From an uncultured Prevotella sp. (GTDB lineage: Bacteria > Bacteroidota > Bacteroidia > Bacteroidales > Bacteroidaceae): DNA of 57,450 nt. Where the stretch lies: NCBI GenBank assembly GCA_900319715.1, contig ONPM01000001.1, positions 1-57,450 on the forward strand. Reading direction: 5' to 3'. Positions 8,180 to 15,543 of this stretch are shown here, piece after piece. Below the pieces are notes generated by a model that had not been told where the DNA came from, made no database searches, and was given only the letters and a program-made list of their open reading frames with translations. Numbering within the stretch: position 1 is the first letter of the stretch; every line of letters begins with the position of its first letter. The position numbers and the translations under genes are program-made.

Positions 8180-9037
8180 TTAATCGACCATTGTTAAGGA
8201 ATGTCCGGTAAGCAACAGCACGAGAATGATGCCACCCACGACGATGCGATAGATACCAAAGGCCTTGAAGCCGTATTTGGAAAGGAAGGCCACAAACCAC
8301 TTCATGGCCAGCAGTGCCACCACAAAGGCCACCACACACCCCAAAACCAGCATGGTGATGTTATGCGGTGTTGCCCAAGAGGCATCTTCCTTCAAGAGGT
8401 CAAGCAGGTCGAGCAGCGTGGCACCCGCCATCGTCGGCACAGCCAGGAAGAACGAGAACTCGGCGGCACGCTGGCGGGTCAGGCCCTGTGTCATACCCCC
8501 TACGATGGTCGCCATCGAGCGCGACACTCCAGGAATGACAGAGATACACTGGTAGAGGCCGATGCGGAAGGCCCGCTTCTCATTTACCTGATTAGCCTCT
8601 GTGCCCTTATTGAACAGACGGTCGCAGTAGAGCATGAAGACACCTCCTACCACAAGCATGACAGCCACCACAAGCACACTGTCGAGCAACCAGTCGAGCA
8701 GTCCCGACTTCTTCGCCAGCAAACCGATGACCACGGCGGGAATGACACCCACGATGAGCAGCCAGTAGAAATAGAAGCGGTGCTTCAGTTTCTGCAGCAT
8801 CGAACTGCCTTCGGGGGCCGGTGAGTTATCAAACCGAAAGAAACGCTTCCAGTAAAGGCACACCACCGAGAGGATGGCACCGAACTGGATGATAAAAGTA
8901 AAGGCGTGCACGAAGGCATCGCCCTGTGGAACCCCCAGAAGATTCTGGGTGATAATCATGTGACCCGTTGAGGACACAGGCAGGAACTCCGTCAGTCCCT
9001 CAACGATGGCAATGATGACGGTCTGAATCCAATCCAT
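8180..9037 (-). CDS. uppP: Undecaprenyl-diphosphatase
   Basis: 285-residue polytopic membrane protein of the BacA/UppP family. The two signature blocks are present: VEGLTEFLPVSSTGHMII near the N-terminus and ISVIPGVSRSMATIVGG in the middle. It removes a phosphate from undecaprenyl pyrophosphate, recycling the lipid carrier for peptidoglycan and surface glycans, and is a known bacitracin-resistance factor. It is flanked by DUF3098 and truB in the conserved Bacteroidetes order next to ftsX. Confidence 0.96.
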   Translation of the reverse strand: MDWIQTVIIAIVEGLTEFLPVSSTGHMIITQNLLGVPQGDAFVHAFTFIIQFGAILSVVCLYWKRFFRFDNSPAPEGSSMLQKLKHRFYFYWLLIVGVIPAVVIGLLAKKSGLLDWLLDSVLVVAVMLVVGGVFMLYCDRLFNKGTEANQVNEKRAFRIGLYQCISVIPGVSRSMATIVGGMTQGLTRQRAAEFSFFLAVPTMAGATLLDLLDLLKEDASWATPHNITMLVLGCVVAFVVALLAMKWFVAFLSKYGFKAFGIYRIVVGGIILVLLLTGHSLTMVD

Positions 9038-9039
9038 CT

Positions 9040-9078
9040 TATGAGTTACGATTTACAGATTTGCGATTTACGATTTAG
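9040..9078. repeat. AAATCGTAAA-family intergenic repeat (DUF3098-uppP spacer)
   Basis: Plus-strand units GTTACGATTTACAGATTTGCGATTTACGATTTA (imperfect tandem copies) fill the 30-nt spacer and run into the 3' end of the DUF3098 gene. Confidence 0.55.
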
Positions 9079-9292
9079 GCTTGCGGATCACCGCATAAAT
9101 CATTGACACAAAGCCCAGGAGGCATATCACCGGGGCCACCTTGACACGACGGGCGCTGAAGATATCGGGCTCATAGACCGTATCCGTAGAGGCAGGTCCC
9201 ACCATCAGCAGGAATCCGATGACCACCACTGCCATACCTATGGCCATCAGGATGAAGTTTGTCTTGTCAAATGCAAAATTTCTCTTGTCCAT
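9068..9292 (-). CDS. DUF3098 small membrane protein
   Basis: 74 residues with two membrane helices (about 13-31, ILMAIGMAVVVIGFLLMVG, and about 52-66), a central loop with VYEPDIFSARRVKVAP, and a basic end. This matches the Bacteroidetes-specific DUF3098 family, which is regularly encoded between ftsX and uppP. No function is established; the position suggests a role in envelope or division biology. Confidence 0.85.
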   Translation of the reverse strand: MDKRNFAFDKTNFILMAIGMAVVVIGFLLMVGPASTDTVYEPDIFSARRVKVAPVICLLGFVSMIYAVIRKPKS

Positions 9293-9332
9293 CTATTTAT
9301 TTATGATTTACGGAATTACAATTTATTTCACC

Positions 9333-10211
9333 CTATATTTTATAGAGTTCGCCGGCGGGCATACGGAGGAAACGGTTCACGGAGATATATGAACACGTCA
9401 GCGTAATAACCAGGCCAAACACCAGTACGGCCAAGGCCGTTATCACCAATTCCCGCCAAGTGATGATGGCCAGGATGTTCGGCTCGTAGTAGTACAGGGC
9501 ATAGATGCCTCCGCCCAGCACGATGATGGCAATCAGGGCTGCGATAACGCCCACGAGGGCACCCTGCCGCATGAAAGGCCGGCGGATAAAGCCCCAAGAG
9601 GCACCCACCAGTTTCATCGTGTGGATGAGGAATCGCCTCGAATAGACGCTCAGCCTCACCGTATTATTGATGAGGGAGAACGAGATGAACGTCAACAGCA
9701 CGGCCAACACCAGCAGCAGGATGTTCAACTTCGCGAGGTTGCGGTTCACACTGTCCATCAGGTCCACCTGATAGGCCACATCCGTCACCTCCGGATTCTT
9801 CCGCAACTCGTCGCTGATCCATGCCAATGAGTCGGCATTGGCATAGTCAGAGTGCAGTTGCAGTTCAAGCGTGGCGGGGAACGGGTTCATGCCCAGAAAC
9901 TCTGAGGGATCAGACCCCATGGCATCCGTCTGTTCCTTCAAGGCCTGTTCACGGCTGATGTACAAGACATCCTTTGAGAACGGCCGACGGACAAGGTCTT
10001 GCTGAAAGCGTTTGGCATCACCCACACTGACTTCATCGTTAAGCACAATCGTCACCGTCAGGTTCTCCTTCACCCAGTGCGACAGGTTACGGGAGGTCTG
10101 TACAGAAAATACGACAAGACCCAGCAACACCAGCACCATCGATGTACTGATACACAAGGTCATCAACTGCACGCCCTGTCGGCGGCCAGTCTTCTCTTTA
10201 CGTCTTTTCAT
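9333..10211 (-). CDS. ftsX: Cell division permease FtsX
   Basis: 292 residues with a basic cytoplasmic start (MKRRKEKTGRRQG), one membrane helix, an extracytoplasmic domain (about 45-160) and three C-terminal helices; this is the FtsX fold. The end LRMPAGELYKI is typical. FtsX pairs with the ATPase FtsE to control peptidoglycan hydrolases at the septum; ftsE is not in this window. It heads the operon ftsX-DUF3098-uppP-truB-queA-folK-GH28, with a consensus promoter 36 nt upstream and a 12-bp palindrome in its leader. Confidence 0.93.
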   Translation of the reverse strand: MKRRKEKTGRRQGVQLMTLCISTSMVLVLLGLVVFSVQTSRNLSHWVKENLTVTIVLNDEVSVGDAKRFQQDLVRRPFSKDVLYISREQALKEQTDAMGSDPSEFLGMNPFPATLELQLHSDYANADSLAWISDELRKNPEVTDVAYQVDLMDSVNRNLAKLNILLLVLAVLLTFISFSLINNTVRLSVYSRRFLIHTMKLVGASWGFIRRPFMRQGALVGVIAALIAIIVLGGGIYALYYYEPNILAIITWRELVITALAVLVFGLVITLTCSYISVNRFLRMPAGELYKI

Positions 10212-10217
10212 GCAGGT

Positions 10218-10229
10218 TTACGTACGTAA
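10218..10229. promoter_or_regulatory. 12-bp palindrome TTACGTACGTAA in the ftsX leader
   Basis: A perfect palindrome between the promoter (10247-10254) and the ftsX start. Its core AACGTACGTT-like sequence recurs at 29764-29773 upstream of the RND operon. It could be an operator; that is inference only. Confidence 0.3.
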
Positions 10230-10246
10230 TCTTTTGAATTCGGCTG

Positions 10247-10254
10247 CAAAGGTA
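10247..10254 (-). promoter_or_regulatory. -7 promoter element TACCTTTG for the ftsX operon
   Basis: A perfect TAnnTTTG on the minus strand, 36 nt before the ftsX ATG. Confidence 0.65.
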
Positions 10255-10258
10255 CAAC

Positions 10259-10345
10259 AAAAAAGTGAAAAGTGGATAGCGAAGAGTGAAAAATTTGCTA
10301 CCGCCATGCAAAAAATCATAAATCGCAAATCGTAAATCGCAAATC
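10259..10345. repeat. Two intergenic repeat types between ftsX and the radical SAM gene
   Basis: 10259-10293 contains imperfect AGTGAAAAGTGG / AGAGTGAAAA units. 10307-10345 contains AAATCGCAAATCGTAAATCG units. Both types recur elsewhere in the window. Confidence 0.5.
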
Positions 10346-10350
10346 TTTAT

Positions 10351-10358
10351 TAACTTTG
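10351..10358 (+). promoter_or_regulatory. -7 promoter element TAACTTTG, 8 nt before the ATG
   Basis: A perfect TAnnTTTG whose last G is only 8 nt from the start codon at 10367, so the transcript leader can be only a few nucleotides. Confidence 0.6.
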
Positions 10359-10366
10359 CACCCCGT

Positions 10367-11155
10367 ATGAGTACAATTATTTATCCGTCGCCCATCTTCG
10401 GCCCCGTTCACAGCCGCCGACTGGGCATCTCACTGGGCATCAACCTGATGCCTGCCGATGGCAAGATGTGCACCTTCAACTGCATCTACTGCGAGTGCGG
10501 CCTCAACCAGGACCACCGTCCGTCGCTCCCCCGCCCCACCCGCGAAGAAGTGGCTGTCAAGTTGGAAGAGAAGTTGCAGCAGATGGCCGCCGAGGGCCAG
10601 TTACCCGACGTGCTCACCTTTGCAGGCAACGGAGAGCCCACCTGCCATCCCCATTTCCCGGAGATCATCGCCGACACCATCCGTCTGCGCAACCAGTACT
10701 GTCCTCGGGCGAAAGTCTCCGTGTTGAGCAACGCCACGATGATCCACCGCCTGGCCGTGCGCGATGCCCTGATGCTGGTGGACAACAACATCCTGAAACT
10801 CGACACCATCGACCCTGACTATATCAACAAGGTTGACTGTCCCACAGGCGCCTACGATGTCAACGCCATCATCAGTCACATGAAGGACTTCCACGGGCAC
10901 ATCATCATCCAGACCATGTTCATGCGTGGTGACCTCGCCGCTCCAGAGGGCGTCACCAGCATTGACAACACCAGCGATGACTATGTCACCCCCTGGCTCG
11001 AGGTCGTCAAGGCCATCGCTCCCCAGCAGGTGATGATCTACACCATCGACCGCGAGACGCCTACCCAGGGTCTCCTCAAGGCGACCCACGAGCAACTCGA
11101 TGCCATCCGCGACCGTGTCATCGCCGCCGGCATTCCCTGCACCGCCTCGTATTAG
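10367..11155 (+). CDS. Radical SAM domain protein
   Basis: 262 residues. The iron-sulfur motif CTFNCIYC has Cys35, Cys39 and Cys42 in the CxxxCxxC spacing of radical SAM enzymes. It is followed by the SAM-binding glycine/glutamate stretch FAGNGEPTCHP, and by IIQTMFMRGD and a C-terminal IYTIDRETPTQG. The set resembles the COG0731-like radical SAM proteins found across anaerobes, whose substrates are mostly unknown. The substrate cannot be inferred from the neighbours. It is monocistronic: its promoter abuts the ATG and a hairpin follows the stop. Confidence 0.85.
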   Translation: MSTIIYPSPIFGPVHSRRLGISLGINLMPADGKMCTFNCIYCECGLNQDHRPSLPRPTREEVAVKLEEKLQQMAAEGQLPDVLTFAGNGEPTCHPHFPEIIADTIRLRNQYCPRAKVSVLSNATMIHRLAVRDALMLVDNNILKLDTIDPDYINKVDCPTGAYDVNAIISHMKDFHGHIIIQTMFMRGDLAAPEGVTSIDNTSDDYVTPWLEVVKAIAPQQVMIYTIDRETPTQGLLKATHEQLDAIRDRVIAAGIPCTASY

Positions 11156-11159
11156 ATCC

Positions 11160-11194
11160 AATCGTCCCCGCCAGATATTCTGACAGGGACGATT
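11160..11194 (+). terminator. Hairpin terminator after the radical SAM gene
   Basis: AATCGTCCC (11160-11168) pairs with GGGACGATT (11186-11194), with an inner CAGA/TCTG stem, starting 5 nt after the stop codon. The T-tract is weak. Confidence 0.6.
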
Positions 11195-11211
11195 TCTATG
11201 TTCACAACTTG

Positions 11212-11486
11212 TTTGTGCAATTGTGCAATTGTGCAATTGCAGTTGCAAGTTGCAAAGTTGCAAATGGAAAATCAAAATAGTAGTATTGGGCTGCATTAAT
11301 TTATTTATATTATATATTATATTATAATATAATATATAATATAAATAAATATAAAAGACTTTGTCTATTTGGATCTTTGAAAATAGCAATTGCAACTTTG
11401 CAACTTGCAACCAGATTGTTGTCTTTTCAGAAAATGTGAGTACGCGGGTTGAATTTAGCAATTGCACAAATTGCATTTGCACAAGA
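11212..11486. repeat. Nested inverted-repeat element of about 275 bp
   Basis: Three concentric layers are visible. The outer layer has three perfect tandem GTGCAATT units at 11215-11238, mirrored by degenerate AATTGCAC/TTTGCACA units at 11460-11484. The middle layer is a 22-bp perfect inverted repeat (11242-11263 with 11390-11411, built from GTTGCAA units). The core is a 52-bp AT palindrome. No ORF of note lies inside. It looks like a non-coding palindromic or MITE-like element. Confidence 0.7.
11299..11350. repeat. 52-bp perfect A/T-only palindrome
   Basis: Bases 11299-11324 are the exact reverse complement of 11325-11350, with no loop and only A and T. It forms the core of the nested element and could extrude as a cruciform. 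Confidence 0.9.
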
Positions 11487-11499
11487 GACACAATCCCCG

Positions 11500-11560
11500 A
11501 CATGTGAGAATTGATAGCGACTCTTCAGATCACATGAGGATTGATAGAGACTCTTCAGAC
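11500..11560. repeat. Two imperfect direct repeats, period about 31 bp
   Basis: CATGTGAGAATTGATAGCGA followed by CTCTTCAGA (from 11501), then ACATGAGGATTGATAGAGA followed by CTCTTCAGA (from 11532). The second copy runs directly into a REP-like GC palindrome. Confidence 0.6.
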
Positions 11561-11636
11561 CACCCCGCCCTGACGGGCTCCCCTCCTCGCTCGGCTTTGC
11601 CGCTTGGCTCTGCCAAGAACTCAGGAGGGGAAGAGA
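11560..11636. repeat. REP-like GC-rich palindromic repeat
   Basis: Contains CCACCCCGCCCTGACGGG and the inverted arms CCCCTCCT (11580-11587) / AGGAGGGG (11623-11630). A degenerate fragment (CAGACCACCCCGGG) recurs at 11811-11825. This type of CCCCGCCCTGACGGGC sequence is, to my recollection, dispersed in Bacteroidales genomes. Confidence 0.5.
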
Positions 11637-11924
11637 ATACTCTAAGCGCAGAATAAAGGACGGCAGTTAAGGGAGTAAAGAATGCCTGATAAGGGAGTAA
11701 GGAATAGGGAGTTATGTATATAAAGTCCTATCCTTTATAAGGTTAGGAGGCATCGGTAACGGAGTAAACAGGCAGGGTTTACAAAGTAAAGTGGCGGGGT
11801 TAGCCACGTTCAGACCACCCCGGGTGGGATTGAGAGAGAGCCGCTCACAGTGCATAACCTGCTCTATCTTATCATTGATAACGGGATTTTTTGCTGTTTA
11901 GGCGGTTGTGTCAGTTTTTCTTCG
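11637..11924. other. Gene-free spacer before azlC
   Basis: No credible ORF. It holds several AAGGGAGTAA-like units (around 11668, 11692 and 11758) and the degenerate REP fragment at 11811-11850. I see nothing else. Confidence 0.5.
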
Positions 11925-11932
11925 TAATTTTG
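11925..11932 (+). promoter_or_regulatory. -7 promoter element TAATTTTG for azlCD
   Basis: Matches TAnnTTTG 20 nt before the azlC ATG. Confidence 0.55.
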
Positions 11933-11952
11933 CAGGCTGAATTGACAAGACA

Positions 11953-12672
11953 ATGGCACGACGGAATGATATTATTCAAGGGCTGAGAGACGGGATACCC
12001 ATCGCCATGGGGTATTTCGCCGTGGCTTTCTCGCTGGGGATTATTGCCAAGCAGGCGGGACTGACGGCTGCCATCGGATTCGTGAGCAGTTTCTTTACCC
12101 GTGCGTCGGCTGGCGAGTATGGCGTGTACACGCTCGTGGCGGCACAGGCGGCCTACGTGGAGATTGTGGCAATGTGCCTGGTGACCAACCTGCGGTATAT
12201 GCTGATGAGTGCGGCGCTGTCGCAGAAGATTGCCCCCGGCACTTCGTGGCTGCACCGCGTGCTGATGGCCTGCTGTGTCACCGACGAGATCTTCGGCATC
12301 TCCATCGCACGGAAGCGGTACTGTCCGCCCACCTATACCTACTCCGCAGCACTCATCTCTACGCTGCTCTGGGCTTCGGGCTGTGCGGCGGGCATCGTGG
12401 CTGGCGGCATGCTGCCTACTGCCATCGTGGCGGCACTCAGCGTGGCGCTCTACGGCATGTTCCTGGCCATCATCATGCCCCCGGCGCGCAACGACCGCTA
12501 TGTGCTTTATGCCGTGGCGGCGAGTTTCGTGCTGAGTGGTGCCTGCAGTGTGGCGCCAGTGGTGAGCCATTGGAGTAGCGGCACGCGGACGATCGTGCTG
12601 ACGGTGGTGATATCGGCCGTCGTGGCCTGGTGGAAGCCCATTAAGATGGAGGACGCTGATGGACAGGCATAG
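11953..12672 (+). CDS. azlC: AzlC family branched-chain amino-acid exporter subunit
   Basis: 239 residues, mostly hydrophobic, with about 6-8 membrane segments. Typical AzlC features are the opening GLRDGIPIAMGYFAVAFSLGIIA, the motif ..YVEIVAMCLVTNLRYMLMSAALS, and a DEIFG loop. The family forms a two-subunit exporter with AzlD for branched-chain amino acids or analogues. AzlD begins 14 nt before its end. Substrate is by family only. Confidence 0.9.
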   Translation: MARRNDIIQGLRDGIPIAMGYFAVAFSLGIIAKQAGLTAAIGFVSSFFTRASAGEYGVYTLVAAQAAYVEIVAMCLVTNLRYMLMSAALSQKIAPGTSWLHRVLMACCVTDEIFGISIARKRYCPPTYTYSAALISTLLWASGCAAGIVAGGMLPTAIVAALSVALYGMFLAIIMPPARNDRYVLYAVAASFVLSGACSVAPVVSHWSSGTRTIVLTVVISAVVAWWKPIKMEDADGQA

Positions 12673-12970
12673 TATCATCGTATGTATCCTGCTGGGCATC
12701 ATCACCACGAACCTGATTCGCGTGGTGCCGATGCTGCTGATCAAGGGGCAGATCAGCAACCGGTTCCTGCGCAGTTTCCTCTATTATGTGCCTTACGTGA
12801 CGCTGGCGGTGATGACCTTCCCGAGTATCATACAAACAACGATGTCGCCCATCTCGGGCACCGTGGCCCTGATGGCCGGCATCGTTGCCGCATGGCGCGG
12901 CATGGGGCTATTCCCCGTTGCGGCCATCTGTTGCGCCATCGTGTATCTGATGGATACGCTGGTGCTTTAA
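12659..12970 (+). CDS. azlD: AzlD family transporter subunit
   Basis: 103 residues with four hydrophobic helices. The family signature is TNLIRVVPMLLIKG near the N-terminus and FLYYVPYVTLAVMTFPSI in the middle. It is the small partner of AzlC and overlaps azlC by 14 nt, indicating translational coupling. It ends in a hydrophobic tail (MDTLVL). Confidence 0.9.
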   Translation: MDRHSIIVCILLGIITTNLIRVVPMLLIKGQISNRFLRSFLYYVPYVTLAVMTFPSIIQTTMSPISGTVALMAGIVAAWRGMGLFPVAAICCAIVYLMDTLVL

Positions 12971-13089
12971 AATTTACAACGGATACAAGAAAATCGGGCG
13001 GAATGGTTAATTTTACAGTAAATATTCGGAAAATGAGTCAGTTACAAAGAAAAATGTCTCATAAATTTGGTAATTTGAGAAGGACCACG

Positions 13090-13097
13090 TATCTTTG
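13090..13097 (+). promoter_or_regulatory. -7 promoter element TATCTTTG for the MACPF operon
   Basis: A perfect TAnnTTTG giving a leader of about 48 nt with a poly-T run and a GAGTGAATT just before the ATG at 13150. Confidence 0.65.
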
Positions 13098-13149
13098 CAC
13101 CGGAATTTTTTTTTAGAACTAAACTATTTGTCGTATTAAAGAGTGAATT

Positions 13150-15543
13150 ATGAAGAAGTTTAATCTTTGGATGTTCGCTGCCATCCTGACGTTCTGCAGC
13201 GCAATGGTATTGTCTTCATGCAGTAGTCAGGAAGACAACCCCGCACTGACTCCGACTACTCCGACTTATGAGGAGGGAAAGGGTGACCTGGTCAACGTGT
13301 GGTATTCAGAATACGAAGCCACCGGTACTGCTAAGGATGTTAATGATAATGAGTTTCAATACACCAGCATCTTTGAGCGTTATGTTTTTAATAATGACGG
13401 TACGGGCAGATGGTCGCGCTATTTTATGGGCGATCAGCCTGATCCTGTGGGTTCCTATGGCGGAGAAGATGGTGATTTCACCTATACCCTTGGCGGAAAT
13501 GGTAAGGTTACCGTTGTTTTCAAGAACAATATAGAAGAGTTATTTCCTCAGACTATTGAGCTGACTTATGCTGACGGCCAGCTGACTTCCGGTGACATCA
13601 AGTTCTCTGTCGATACTGATGACATCGTGAAAGAGGCATGCGAATACTGGGATGACTTGTTCCGCATGCACGGCCCAGACCCACTTGAGGACGGCGACCG
13701 CATCTACGGCGTGGGCTACGGTTATAACTTTATCCTTGACCACTCCAAAGCCCTCTCGAGAGCACCTATCTTAAATATGGACTTTATTCAGGAGTGGGAT
13801 AAGCGCAAGACCAGCGGTATCGACACCGACATCCATGTGGAAAACTATACTGGCCACAGCCTGTCGGAACTTGCCAACGAATTCTCTGCCAATGCCCATG
13901 TCAGTGGCGGTACCGTCGCCTTCAAGGGTGAGGTGGGAGCTGCCTTCGATGCAAAATACAAGAAGAGCAGTGAACACGAGTATGCCCTGACCATCATCGA
14001 TGTCGCCCTAACCAGCGTAACGCTGGAGATGGACTTGAATCTTATCCAACATCAGCTGAACCCGGCCTTCAAGCTGGCATTACTCGGTGGGGTTGATACC
14101 TATAGGGGCGAGAAAGGACTCTACAATCTGGTCCGCGACTACGGCACCCATCTCGTCTGCCAGGCCAAGTTGGGCGGCCGTGTGCGCTATTCCAATACGG
14201 TGGACATCAGCAAGGTGAAAGGCGAATACGACCTGACTGCCTTCGCCAAGGTAAGCTACACGGGTATCGGCGTCTCTGCATCTGGCAGTGTTGACGATAA
14301 ATTCATGAAGTCGTTTGAGGAGAACTCGAATGCTATCGATACGCGTATCACTGCCATCGGTGGTACGCCGGCGACTGTATTGGGCCTGATGGAAAGTGAT
14401 GAGGAGAAATTCAAGGCCTGGCGTGAGACATTAGCCGAGGACGATTACAAGAACACCTGTGTGGTGGCAGTCGAGCAGGTTATCCCCATCTGGGAACTTG
14501 TCACAGGTCATGAAAAACGTGTAAACGAGATAAAGAGATACATCAATGATGGTGGTTACGAGCGTGACATGACGGGCGATAACAACTTCCTGGTGGGGGC
14601 CATGGGTAAGATCAGCGACGTTACCAGCATCTTCACCAAAGAAGACGAGAAAAACGGTACCCTCGTCAAGAATCTCGAAATTGACGGAAATATCGTGGCA
14701 CAGGCTTGTAAGGAGTTTATACCGCAGTTCAACGCCAGCCAGCGTTCCATCGTTCTCTATCCTGTAGTGAACAACAAGCCTAAGTACAACCTGGGCTACT
14801 TTATCGGCAATAGCAGTATGGCTCCCTGTCGCGTATGCTGGAGCATGACCTCTCCCGTACCATCAATCATCAACATACCACGTGAGAAGAACATCGGTGT
14901 CCAAAAAGAGCTTTACATCCTGGGATGCAGCTTCCTGCACAATGATCTTGACAAAGCGACCATTGAGGCAGGACAGGTGCGCCCCGTCACAGCCAACGGA
15001 TTCTTCATGGAGACGAAGGGTCTGAACAGCAAAGGTGAGGAGGAGAACCCCCACAAGTATCCTTTGGTCAAGATCTTCAACCACGTATGGACCCGTGAGA
15101 ATTTCAGTTTCCCCATGGATAAAACCGTGTACAGTAAGAGCAGCGATAATCAGTCTTTTTACAACCACACATTGATGGCTAATGATAACAATCGGAAGCG
15201 CCTGCCCGATGGCTGGAATGTTCCCAGCAACGTTGTCTTCCAGGAATTGTGGGACGAGCTGAAGAACAGGAATATCCAGCGACTGGCTGAGAAGATGGCT
15301 GTAGGCGGTGTCATCGGCTTCAATGCCCCATGGGTGGGTTGGATGGAGAACAATACCCAGAACGATAATGACAAGAATGCCAGTTTCTGGGCTTACAAAT
15401 ATGATCCCCAGACTAAAAAGGCCGATTACTTAGATCATTTCTATCTAAGACTGGACAGTGAAACAGGTAACATGTCTATCATAAAGAATAATAGTACGAC
15501 CGTATGTTACTCTGTCCGTCTGATTCAAGAGACTACATGGTAA
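13150..15543 (+). CDS. Surface lipoprotein with MACPF pore-forming domain and C-terminal FISUMP-like domain
   Basis: 797 residues. A type II signal peptide ends in the lipobox LSSC (Cys24), followed by SSQEDN, an acidic patch that fits Bacteroidetes surface-export signals. Residues about 45-165 form a lipocalin-like beta domain. Residues about 180-480 look like a MACPF domain, with the signature YGTHLVCQAKLGGR at about 331 and flanking amphipathic segments. Residues about 640-797 resemble the Fibrobacter succinogenes major paralogous (FISUMP) domain: HVWTRENFSF, GWNVPSNVVFQELWDEL, GFNAPWVGW, and an end of the CYSVRLIQ type. Bacteroidales MACPF proteins of the BSAP group kill related strains. 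Such a role here is inference; colonisation or host contact are alternatives. Its TAA overlaps the ATG of the next gene. Confidence 0.8.
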   Translation: MKKFNLWMFAAILTFCSAMVLSSCSSQEDNPALTPTTPTYEEGKGDLVNVWYSEYEATGTAKDVNDNEFQYTSIFERYVFNNDGTGRWSRYFMGDQPDPVGSYGGEDGDFTYTLGGNGKVTVVFKNNIEELFPQTIELTYADGQLTSGDIKFSVDTDDIVKEACEYWDDLFRMHGPDPLEDGDRIYGVGYGYNFILDHSKALSRAPILNMDFIQEWDKRKTSGIDTDIHVENYTGHSLSELANEFSANAHVSGGTVAFKGEVGAAFDAKYKKSSEHEYALTIIDVALTSVTLEMDLNLIQHQLNPAFKLALLGGVDTYRGEKGLYNLVRDYGTHLVCQAKLGGRVRYSNTVDISKVKGEYDLTAFAKVSYTGIGVSASGSVDDKFMKSFEENSNAIDTRITAIGGTPATVLGLMESDEEKFKAWRETLAEDDYKNTCVVAVEQVIPIWELVTGHEKRVNEIKRYINDGGYERDMTGDNNFLVGAMGKISDVTSIFTKEDEKNGTLVKNLEIDGNIVAQACKEFIPQFNASQRSIVLYPVVNNKPKYNLGYFIGNSSMAPCRVCWSMTSPVPSIINIPREKNIGVQKELYILGCSFLHNDLDKATIEAGQVRPVTANGFFMETKGLNSKGEEENPHKYPLVKIFNHVWTRENFSFPMDKTVYSKSSDNQSFYNHTLMANDNNRKRLPDGWNVPSNVVFQELWDELKNRNIQRLAEKMAVGGVIGFNAPWVGWMENNTQNDNDKNASFWAYKYDPQTKKADYLDHFYLRLDSETGNMSIIKNNSTTVCYSVRLIQETTW

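Noticed and set aside
8201-8824. 207-codon plus-strand frame rich in His and Gln
   Set aside because: Shadow of uppP on the other strand, whose diagnostic motifs are intact.
10601-11503. 300-codon minus-strand open frame
   Set aside because: Opposite the radical SAM gene and running into the repeat element; no domain or promoter.
11462-11656. 64-codon frame in the repeat field
   Set aside because: It is made of the direct repeats and REP-like palindrome; composition is not protein-like.
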